From: an uncultured Elusimicrobium sp.
Lineage (GTDB): Bacteria > Elusimicrobiota > Elusimicrobia > Elusimicrobiales > Elusimicrobiaceae
Assembly: GCA_937891135.1 (NCBI GenBank)
Contig: CALAFB010000111.1
Span: forward strand, 1-19,868
Length of the DNA: 19,868 nucleotides
Direction: 5' to 3'
The translations under genes and the position numbers were made by a program. Each line of letters starts with the position of its first letter. The stretch's first letter is position 1. Below, piece after piece: positions 1 to 4,368 of this stretch. The notes beneath the pieces are model-generated. The model was not told the DNA's origin. It was given only the letters and a program-made list of their open reading frames with translations, and made no database searches.

Positions 1-56
1 GAACCTTCAGTCCCGGTTTTGGAGACCGGTGGTTTACCAGTTAACCGACGCTCCCT
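1..56 (-). tRNA. tRNA-Trp (CCA), truncated at the left edge
   Basis: On the minus strand the acceptor 5' strand AGGGAGC, a D-arm and a complete anticodon arm are visible. The arm has stem CCGGT/ACCGG around the loop CTCCAAA, which gives anticodon CCA. The T-arm and the acceptor 3' strand lie outside the window. It follows rpmG closely, matching the common tuf-rpmG-trnW-secE-nusG order; secE and nusG would be expected further left. The exact 5' end could be off by one base. Confidence 0.9.
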
Positions 57-63
57 CAAAAAC

Positions 64-225
64 TTAAGAGGCTTTGCCTTCTTTATGAACTGTTTGCTTT
101 CCGCAGGCTTTGCAGAATTTGTTAAGTTCTAATTTGTATTCTTTCTTTTTACCGCGCACTTTATAATAGTTCTTATTTTTGCATTCCGTGCAAATTAGCG
201 CGATTGTCATTCTTTCAGTTGCCAT
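64..225 (-). CDS. rpmG: 50S ribosomal protein L33
   Basis: This is a short 53-residue gene starting MATERMTIALIC and ending HKEGKAS. L33 is a small protein of the large ribosomal subunit near the E site. Two CxxC pairs (C12/C15 and C38/C41) form the zinc-ribbon version of the family, and the basic core KVRGKKKEYKLELNKFC is typical. The length matches the usual 49-55 residues. AAGGA lies about 10 nt upstream of the chosen ATG; Met6 is a less likely alternative start. It sits between tuf and tRNA-Trp on the same strand, so it is probably co-transcribed with tuf. Confidence 0.95.
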   Translation of the reverse strand: MATERMTIALICTECKNKNYYKVRGKKKEYKLELNKFCKACGKQTVHKEGKAS

Positions 226-259
226 CTTTCTTTCCTTAAATAAGGGACAAAAATCCCCA

Positions 260-306
260 GATGCGTTTTGTTCGCATCCGCTAGGGCGGGTTGTTATGCC
301 CGCCCT
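260..306 (-). promoter_or_regulatory. Two stem-loops between tuf and rpmG
   Basis: Two perfect hairpins sit in tandem in the 110-nt gap between tuf and rpmG. In transcript order they are AGGGCGGG/CCCGCCCT (283-290 with 299-306, 8-nt loop) and GATGCG/CGCATC (260-265 with 273-278, 7-nt loop). A short run of T follows about six bases after the second. They could be a partial terminator that lowers rpmG/trnW output relative to tuf, or an RNA processing site. The pairing is seen directly; the function is inferred. Confidence 0.55.
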
Positions 307-335
307 GCGGGTAGAGAACTAAACCAATTTACTGC

Positions 336-1526
336 TTACTCAATAATTTTGGTTACTACACCAGCGCCTACGGTGTGGCCGCCTTCGCGGATAGCAAAGC
401 GTAACCCTTCTTCCATAGCTACCGGGGTAATGAGTTTTACTTCAATTTCGGCGTTATCGCCAGGCATAATCATGTCTTGTTCAAAGTTCAATTCACCGGT
501 TACGTCCGTGGTGCGGAGGTAGAACTGCGGTTTATAGCCTTTGGCTAGCGGCGTGTGACGGCCGCCTTCTTCTTTCTTCAAGATATACACTTGGCCTTTA
601 AAGTGTTTGTGCGGGGTCACCGTTTTGGGAGCGGCTAACACTTGCCCACGTTCCACTTGGTTCTTATCAATACCGCGGAGCAAAATACCTACGTTATCGC
701 CGGCGATACCTTCGTCTAAGAGTTTGCGGAACATTTCAATACCGGTGGCAACGGTGTTCATGGTGTCGCGGAAACCAATGATTTCCAACGGATCACCCAC
801 GTGAACCTTACCGCGTTCAATACGACCGGTGGCTACCGTACCGCGGCCGGTAATAGAGAATACGTCTTCTACAGCCATTAAGAACGGTTTATCGGTTTCG
901 CGTTTGGGTTCCGGAATCCAGGAATCTAACGCGTCCATCAAGCGGTGGATGCTGGGTTCGCCCAGTTCGCCTTGGTCGCCTTCAATGGCTTTCAAAGCGG
1001 AACCGCGGATGATCGGGGTGTTGTCGCGGTCAAAGTCATATTTGCCGAGTAATTCGCGGACGTCTTCTTCCACGAGGTCTAACATGTCTTTGTCGTCCAC
1101 TAAATCAGATTTGTTTAAGAACACGACGAGTTTCGGTACGTTTACCTGTTTGGCTAATAGTACGTGTTCGCGGGTTTGCGGCATCGGACCGTCTTCGGCG
1201 GATACTACCAAGATAGCACCGTCCATCTGCGCGGCACCGGTGATCATGTTTTTAATGTAGTCAGCGTGGCCGGGGCAGTCAATGTGTGCATAGTGGCGTT
1301 TGTCGGATTCGTATTCTACGTGAGATACGGCTACCGTTACGATTTTGGAAGCATCACGTACTACGCCGCCTTTGGCAATATCGGTATAAGCCATCGCTTT
1401 GGCTTTACCTTCTTTAGCTAATACTTTGGTAATAGCGGTGGTGAGCGTGGTCTTACCGTGGTCTACGTGACCAATGGTACCGACGTTCACGTGCGGTTTG
1501 CTGCGGGAAAATTTCTCTTTCGCCAT
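336..1526 (-). CDS. tuf: Translation elongation factor Tu
   Basis: EF-Tu is the GTPase that delivers aminoacyl-tRNA to the ribosomal A site. The 396-residue length is normal for the family. Visible motifs are the P-loop GHVDHGKT (19-26), DCPGHADY (83-90, with catalytic His87), NKSD (138-141, usually NKCD) and SAL (176-178), followed by domains II and III ending VGAGVVTKIIE. AGGAG precedes the ATG. It lies behind tRNA-Gly and two tRNA-Thr genes and ahead of rpmG, a classic tRNA-tuf operon. The oddity is switch I. The near-universal stretch with RGITI is replaced by residues 50-68, which read IAKGGVVRDASKIVTVAVS. This has KIVTV in place of RGITI, with the Mg2+-ligand Thr kept as Thr64, and is two residues longer than the E. 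coli version. The neighbouring frames do not restore the canonical sequence, so this is not a simple double frameshift. Confidence 0.98.
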   Translation of the reverse strand: MAKEKFSRSKPHVNVGTIGHVDHGKTTLTTAITKVLAKEGKAKAMAYTDIAKGGVVRDASKIVTVAVSHVEYESDKRHYAHIDCPGHADYIKNMITGAAQMDGAILVVSAEDGPMPQTREHVLLAKQVNVPKLVVFLNKSDLVDDKDMLDLVEEDVRELLGKYDFDRDNTPIIRGSALKAIEGDQGELGEPSIHRLMDALDSWIPEPKRETDKPFLMAVEDVFSITGRGTVATGRIERGKVHVGDPLEIIGFRDTMNTVATGIEMFRKLLDEGIAGDNVGILLRGIDKNQVERGQVLAAPKTVTPHKHFKGQVYILKKEEGGRHTPLAKGYKPQFYLRTTDVTGELNFEQDMIMPGDNAEIEVKLITPVAMEEGLRFAIREGGHTVGAGVVTKIIE

Positions 1527-1568
1527 TTTGTTCAGTTCTCCTGTTTTTATTTTTTATTTAGTTTTAAA

Positions 1569-1641
1569 AGCTGGGAGTGGGAATCGAACCCACGACCTTC
1601 TCCTTACCATGGAGATGCTCTACCGACTGAGCTACCCCAGC
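1569..1641 (-). tRNA. tRNA-Thr (GGT), copy nearer tuf
   Basis: The minus strand folds into a full cloverleaf. The acceptor GCTGGGG pairs with TCCCAGC and is followed by discriminator T. The anticodon stem TCTCC/GGAGA encloses the loop ATGGTAA, so the anticodon is GGT (threonine, codon ACC). The T-loop is TTCGATT. It is the last tRNA before tuf in the operon. Confidence 0.96.
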
Positions 1642-1677
1642 ATTTTTACGACTGGTACTGCTTTTACTACAAATCTA

Positions 1678-1750
1678 AGCTGGGAGTGGGAATCGAACCC
1701 ACGACCTTTTCCTTACCATGGAAATGCTCTACCGACTGAGCTACCCCAGC
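1678..1750 (-). tRNA. tRNA-Thr (GGT), second tandem copy
   Basis: Apart from one base pair in the anticodon stem (TTTCC/GGAAA here, TCTCC/GGAGA in the copy nearer tuf), this gene is identical to its neighbour. The loop ATGGTAA again gives anticodon GGT. The two copies are separated by 36 bp and probably arose by tandem duplication. Confidence 0.96.
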
Positions 1751-1763
1751 AAATTTACTTCTT

Positions 1764-1834
1764 AGCGGGCGAAGGGAATCGAACCCTCGTCACAAGCTTG
1801 GAAGGCTAGTGTTCTACCATTGAACCACGCCCGC
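1764..1834 (-). tRNA. tRNA-Gly (TCC)
   Basis: The acceptor GCGGGCG pairs with CGCCCGC and is followed by discriminator T. The D-arm is GTTC/GAAC and the anticodon loop CTTCCAA gives anticodon TCC. The anticodon stem CTAGC/GCTTG contains one T-T mismatch at its second pair; otherwise the cloverleaf is complete. It is the first gene of the tRNA-tuf operon, directly downstream of a consensus-like promoter. Confidence 0.95.
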
Positions 1835-1849
1835 AAGAAAGTACACTTT

Positions 1850-1878
1850 ATTATATCAAAAAACGGGTTCGCCTTCAA
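1850..1878 (-). promoter_or_regulatory. Promoter of the tRNA-tuf operon
   Basis: On the minus strand a -35 box TTGAAG (1873-1878) is followed after exactly 17 bp by a perfect -10 box TATAAT (1850-1855). The expected start of transcription lies about 8-9 bp before tRNA-Gly. This is the strongest sigma-70-type promoter in the region. Confidence 0.85.
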
Positions 1879-1901
1879 TCTTTTTTGGCTTGCGGCCCGA
1901 T

Positions 1902-1923
1902 AAAAACGACCCCCGCAGGGGTC
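1902..1923 (-). terminator. Rho-independent terminator upstream of the tRNA-tuf promoter
   Basis: On the minus strand GACCCC/GGGGTC (1918-1923 with 1908-1913, 4-nt loop) is followed by G and then TTTTT. It stops any transcript arriving from the pilin side before the tRNA operon promoter. Confidence 0.75.
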
Positions 1924-1935
1924 ATTTATAGTTTT

Positions 1936-1965
1936 ATTATAACATAATTCTACGAAACTATGCAA
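1936..1965 (-). promoter_or_regulatory. Promoter-like site just before the 1902-1923 terminator
   Basis: TTGCAT (1960-1965) and TATAAT (1936-1941) are spaced 18 bp apart on the minus strand. A transcript from here would start about 5-7 nt before the terminator hairpin at 1902-1923. It would therefore either be aborted at once or act as a second, attenuated promoter of the tRNA-tuf operon. The match is by sequence only. Confidence 0.45.
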
Positions 1966-2004
1966 CCCTCAAAATTTTTTTAAATTAGGCCTTGAAATTT
2001 TTTC

Positions 2005-2030
2005 AAAAACCCTTATAGTACTAGTAAGGG
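2005..2030 (-). terminator. Terminator of the first pilin transcript
   Basis: On the minus strand CCCTTA/TAAGGG (2025-2030 with 2010-2015) is followed directly by TTTTT (2009-2005). It lies about 105 nt past the pilin stop codon. The same DNA overlaps the -10 region of the plus-strand small RNA candidate. Confidence 0.6.
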
Positions 2031-2126
2031 AGTGCCACAGAGACCCGTTTTAAGGGTATGCCTCTTGTAGGGGACTAGGCCTCCCTCTCTTTTTGACCCC
2101 TCGGCATTATGGGTGCCGGGGTTTTT
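2026..2126 (+). ncRNA. Candidate small structured RNA with its own promoter and terminator
   Basis: A plus-strand promoter TTGAAA (1992-1997), 16 bp, TATAGT (2014-2019) predicts a start near 2026. The RNA begins with AGGGAG-U-GCC (2027-2036), which pairs with GGCCTCCCT (2078-2086). Inside this helix lie two hairpins, ACCC/GGGT (2043-2057) and CCTC/GGGG (2061-2073), giving a three-way-junction-like fold. It ends in a terminator hairpin: CCC-T-CGGCA pairs with TGCCGGGG (2098-2121), followed by TTTTT (2122-2126). The predicted 5' end coincides with the first base pairs of the closing helix, which favours this strand. No reading frame of note is present and I recognise no family: no SRP, 6S, 5S or tmRNA signature is visible. 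It converges on the pilin gene, so a role as antisense or as an independent sRNA is open. Confidence 0.55.
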
Positions 2127-2134
2127 CTCACATA

Positions 2135-2896
2135 TTAATTCCACCCTTGTGCGCGCAAAGAAGCACATAAAAATTCACCCATTTTATCTTCAGGATTTAA
2201 AGGAGAACAATTATTTCCCCAAGCCCCCGTTTTTTCCCTCCCTGTCATTAAATCAACCTTCCCCTTATTAGCTACCAATTGAACTATACATTCGGCTCCG
2301 TCCTCGTCATCATAACACGTAATTGAACACGTGTATTGTTTATCTGTGCCACATAATTTGCTATATCCAGCAGAAACATCTATATCTAATTTATCAAGAG
2401 TCATCCCATTCATGCCATTAGCCATTATATAAAGGTCAATAGCATGTTGTGTATCCGCTATAAATGAAACGGCCTCTGCCAAACGCGCTTTTTCTACGGC
2501 TTTTTGGTATTGCGGCAAAGCCACCGCGGCCAAAATGCCGATAATCAGCACCACTACTAATAACTCTATGAGCGTAAACCCGTGGACATACCCCCTCATC
2601 CCGGTGCTAACGCACTCGGCCTTCTCCCTCGCAGGGGAGAAGGAACTTCGGTCGTTTCCCTCGCCCCTTGAGGGAGAGGATGTCCGTAGGACAGGTGAGG
2701 GGGTGTCAAATAAAGTTGTCATCCCCGAGGCCTGTAATCGGGGATCTTCCACGTACATATCTAATAAGGCCTTTCCCTTTTGATGATAACAACAAGCGTT
2801 GAAGATTCCCGATAGAGACCTTCGGGAATGACCCTTTTGTTTAACAACTACATTTTCAATTTGCGTATTTCCCCGCCGGGTGTTTTGATTTTGCAT
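2135..2896 (-). CDS. Type IV pilin-like protein with an enlarged leader region
   Basis: The protein has 253 residues. The prepilin signal HG^FTLIELLVVVLIIGIL starts near residue 105, with Glu at mature position 5 (residue 111) and the usual hydrophobic N-terminal helix running into AALPQYQKAVEKARLAEA-type sequence. The mature part has 147 residues with several cysteines. Prepilin peptidase should cleave after Gly106. Normal leaders are 6-25 residues; here 106 residues precede the cleavage site. Residues 1-22 (NTRRGNTQ...VVVKQKG) match the start of the third pilin gene at the right edge of the window, so the ATG at 2896, with TAAGGAG ahead of it, is the real start. Residues 23-106 are encoded largely by palindromic repeat DNA. 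A start at Met100 (MRGYVHG^FTLIEL) would give a standard leader but has no good ribosome-binding site. A conserved structured 5' leader precedes the gene. Confidence 0.85.
   Translation of the reverse strand: MQNQNTRRGNTQIENVVVKQKGHSRRSLSGIFNACCYHQKGKALLDMYVEDPRLQASGMTTLFDTPSPVLRTSSPSRGEGNDRSSFSPAREKAECVSTGMRGYVHGFTLIELLVVVLIIGILAAVALPQYQKAVEKARLAEAVSFIADTQHAIDLYIMANGMNGMTLDKLDIDVSAGYSKLCGTDKQYTCSITCYDDEDGAECIVQLVANKGKVDLMTGREKTGAWGNNCSPLNPEDKMGEFLCASLRAQGWN
2591..2703. repeat. Palindromic repeat element inside the pilin reading frame
   Basis: The element has terminal inverted repeats CCCCCTCA (2591-2598) and TGAGGGGG (2696-2703). It encloses two further hairpins, CTTCTCCC/GGGAGAAG (2621-2642) and CCCTC/GAGGG (2658-2674). 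It looks like a small non-autonomous intergenic repeat of the kind that translates as SPSRGEG or FSPAREK. Here it lies in frame in the coding sequence, just upstream of the prepilin cleavage site. Target duplications are not obvious. Confidence 0.7.
2718..2832. repeat. Pair of inverted short palindromic repeats in the pilin reading frame
   Basis: Two related palindromes face each other. GTCATCCCCGA...TCGGGGATCTTCCACG (2718-2753) has stem ATCCCCGA/TCGGGGAT. CGTTGAAGATTCCCGA...TCGGGAATGAC (2797-2832) has stem ATTCCCGA/TCGGGAAT. They are inverted copies of one repeat (GTCATYCCCGA family) flanking about 43 bp of unique sequence. Both are translated without a stop as part of the pilin leader region. 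Confidence 0.7.
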
Positions 2897-2950
2897 AATT
2901 ACATCTCCTTAAGTTTATTTTCAATTTCACTGTCTTCGCAGAAGCCATGC

Positions 2951-3165
2951 AAAAACGGCTGCTCTACACAGGGTCTCTTTAAACTCCCCAAACACAACAG
3001 CCGCGGCCTACCGTCAAAACGATAAACGCTCGGCACAAAACAACGGGTTTCGAAGGCCCGTCACTTTGTGCCTCATACAGCCGTTTTTGGATTTAAAGAG
3101 AATCCCGGGAATTACTTCCCAAGTAGTCCGTATACAAATACGGTTCCAAAAACAGATAAAATTGT
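2951..3165 (-). promoter_or_regulatory. Structured pilin leader RNA, copy 1 (pseudoknot element)
   Basis: This 5' leader shares its architecture with the leaders at 14881-15106 and 19547-19747. In transcript order it has: a 5' end ATACAATTTTATC; U-rich strand CTGTTTTTGGA (3145-3155); hairpin CCGTAT/ATACGG (3128-3143); hairpin GGGAA-GTAA-TTCCC with a GNRA loop (3107-3120); long-range strand CTCTTTAAA (3092-3100); A-rich strand TCCAAAAACGG (3081-3091), which pairs with the U-rich strand; a large hairpin GGCACAAA/TTTGTGCC with CCTTCGAA in its apex (3032-3072); and hairpin CGGCTG/CAGCCG (2956-3003). The last loop holds TTTAAAGAG (2975-2983), the partner of the long-range strand. TTTTT follows at 2955-2951, 54 nt before the pilin ATG. 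Conservation and pairing are seen directly; a regulatory role is inferred. Confidence 0.8.
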
Positions 3166-3171
3166 ATCTAT

Positions 3172-3201
3172 AGTATAATAAAAGTTTCTTTACAAAAACA
3201 A
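3172..3201 (-). promoter_or_regulatory. Promoter of the first pilin gene
   Basis: On the minus strand TTGTTT (3196-3201), 18 bp, TATACT (3172-3177) predicts a start near 3165. The TATACTATARATACAATTTT stretch is shared almost base for base with the promoter of the third pilin leader. It lies back to back with the tRNA-Cys promoter. Confidence 0.7.
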
Positions 3202-3209
3202 GGTTCCAT

Positions 3210-3239
3210 TTGCGTGATTTAGACGTTTTTTGCTATAAT
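3210..3239 (+). promoter_or_regulatory. Promoter of tRNA-Cys
   Basis: TTGCGT (3210-3215), 18 bp, TATAAT (3234-3239), placed about 26 bp before the tRNA. The perfect -10 box makes it convincing. Confidence 0.75.
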
Positions 3240-3265
3240 AAAAATATAATCTTTGTTGTTTTAAC

Positions 3266-3337
3266 GGTGCGGTGGCCAAGTGGTAAGGCGAGAGTCTGCA
3301 AAACTCTTATTCGTGGGTTCGATTCCCACCCGCACCT
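3266..3337 (+). tRNA. tRNA-Cys (GCA)
   Basis: The acceptor GGTGCGG pairs with CCGCACC, followed by discriminator T, the identity base expected for cysteine tRNA. The anticodon stem AGAGT/ACTCT encloses the loop CTGCAAA, giving anticodon GCA. The last 18 bases recur twice downstream as direct repeats. Confidence 0.96.
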
Positions 3338-3354
3338 ATTTTTACAAGATGAAA

Positions 3355-3378
3355 ACCGCCAAGAGCGGTTTTTGTTTT
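3355..3378 (+). terminator. Terminator of tRNA-Cys
   Basis: ACCGC/GCGGT (3355-3359 with 3365-3369) is followed by TTTTGTTTT, 17 nt past the tRNA. Confidence 0.8.
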
Positions 3379-3724
3379 GGAAAAATAAGCGAGGAGCAAC
3401 ACCAACTGCTTGGTGTTGCGTCGGGAATCGAAAGGCGCAGCCATATCCGAGTTTGAGTGTAAACGAAAGGTGAGGATGGCGAGCCGGGGCCGCGAGCGGC
3501 GAGAGTCAACGAGCCGACTTGTGGCCGATTCCCACCCGCACCTTTCTTTTTCTTCTCAAAACGCTTTCCTTCTTTGTCGTTCACTTGCTCGAATACCTCC
3601 GCGCTAACGCGCGCGTGCCGCCAGTATACTTCGCAAGTTCACTTCGCGAATTAAAGCGTTTTTCTTTGAAAAAGTTTCCAAGTTCCGCGAGCCCGACCTG
3701 CAAGTCAGTAAAATGACCGAAAGG
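3379..3724. other. Non-coding tract between tRNA-Cys repeats
   Basis: No credible gene is present. The first unit holds a perfect hairpin GCAACACCAA-CTGC-TTGGTGTTGC (3396-3419) and a GC-rich, GCGAGC-repetitive stretch around 3479-3515. The second unit holds an inverted repeat AAAACGCTTT/AAAGCGTTTT (3558-3567 with 3653-3662) and a CG-rich palindrome near 3600-3614. Both units contain a GAGCC(C)GAC motif shortly before their terminal 18-mer, and CGAAAGGCG occurs at 3429-3437 and 3718-3726, so the units are distantly related. Confidence 0.5.
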
Positions 3725-3757
3725 CGATTCCCACCCGCACCTTTTTCTTTCTGCTTT

Positions 3758-3781
3758 AAAAAAGGCCCCTGTAAAGGGGCC
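3758..3781 (-). terminator. Terminator of the sppA operon
   Basis: On the minus strand GGCCCCT/AGGGGCC (3775-3781 with 3764-3770) with loop TTAC is followed by TTTTTT. It sits 23 nt past the stop of the Yip1-like gene. Confidence 0.88.
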
Positions 3782-3803
3782 TGCTTCGTTTCATTACAAT
3801 GTT

Positions 3804-4367
3804 TTACACTAACAACACTAAAAACCAAATGAAGAAAATACCCATTAAACCCAATAATACACACACGGGAACTAACCCAAATAACCAACCGCCAACCGCT
3901 TCCAACGGGTCTACGCCCCAGGTATATTGAAGTCCACGCACTAAATAAACCAGTTGCAACATAAATACAAACAATAGCGCAAGCGGAGCCAACAACCCTA
4001 AATGCAGTTGCGGTATAGTGGCCGAAATCAACGCAAACGCAATAAGGAGTGCTTTAATAAACCCGGCCGAACCAATCATTACAAACAACTGGGCCGAGGA
4101 GACTTTTACGCGGATTAAATCCAAAAACAGGCCGCACAACGCTGCGACAAAATAACCCGCCGTTAATTCCGCCACAAATACGATAAACAGTTTGGTAAAC
4201 AGAGACCAAACACTCAAATCATCCCCGATGTTAAAAAATAACACCCACCCAAAAGTAGCCACCAAATACCCCAAACATGCCTGCCGGAATGAACGGCTGG
4301 ACATCAGCATTTGCATCCCGGAAACGGGGTCTTTCATGTATGTAAAATACGTTTTGAGTAATTGCAT
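3804..4367 (-). CDS. Yip1-like integral membrane protein
   Basis: The 187-residue protein has about five hydrophobic segments (near residues 30-47, 55-82, 95-118, 123-144 and 160-186). The N-terminal stretch around DPVSGMQMLMSSRSFRQA and the later GVDPLEAVGGW resemble the bacterial YIP1/Yip1-domain membrane proteins, whose biochemical function is not settled. It begins one base after the stop codon of sppA, with no spacer for a separate promoter, so the two are one operon and translation is probably coupled. A role in the cell envelope is plausible from this pairing only. The family assignment is from overall character, not from catalytic residues. Confidence 0.6.
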   Translation of the reverse strand: MQLLKTYFTYMKDPVSGMQMLMSSRSFRQACLGYLVATFGWVLFFNIGDDLSVWSLFTKLFIVFVAELTAGYFVAALCGLFLDLIRVKVSSAQLFVMIGSAGFIKALLIAFALISATIPQLHLGLLAPLALLFVFMLQLVYLVRGLQYTWGVDPLEAVGGWLFGLVPVCVLLGLMGIFFIWFLVLLV

Positions 4368-4368
4368 A

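Larger units (their letters stand above)
3320..3742 (+). repeat. Three direct repeats of the tRNA-Cys 3' end
   Basis: The 18-mer CGATTCCCACCCGCACCT occurs at the 3' end of tRNA-Cys (3320-3337) and again, without a mismatch, at 3526-3543 and 3725-3742, spaced 206 and 199 bp. Duplicated tRNA 3' ends are what tRNA-targeting integrases leave behind (attL/attR). No integrase gene is in the window, so these are either relic attachment sites or units of a small non-autonomous element. Confidence 0.85.

Noticed and set aside
607..1421. Open frames on the plus strand opposite tuf
   Set aside because: They are antisense shadows of the highly biased tuf codons, without start signals or recognisable domains.
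2026..2126. Known housekeeping RNA (5S, SRP, 6S or tmRNA)
   Set aside because: No GGUC...GGAAGGAAGC SRP core, no 5S loop sequences, no long 6S-type hairpin with a central bubble and no tmRNA tRNA-like end are present.
2135..2599. Start of the first pilin at Met100 (ATG at 2599), giving a 7-residue leader
   Set aside because: There is no convincing ribosome-binding site before it, whereas the ATG at 2896 has TAAGGAG, the conserved leader RNA and an N-terminus shared with the third pilin. It remains possible as a secondary start.
3210..3716. Several overlapping open frames around tRNA-Cys and its repeats
   Set aside because: They read through a tRNA gene, terminators and repeats, lack ribosome-binding sites and have low-complexity composition.
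3320..3742. CRISPR-like array from three equally spaced repeats
   Set aside because: The repeats are 18 bp, the spacing is about 200 bp and the repeat is clearly the tRNA-Cys 3' end; no cas genes are present.
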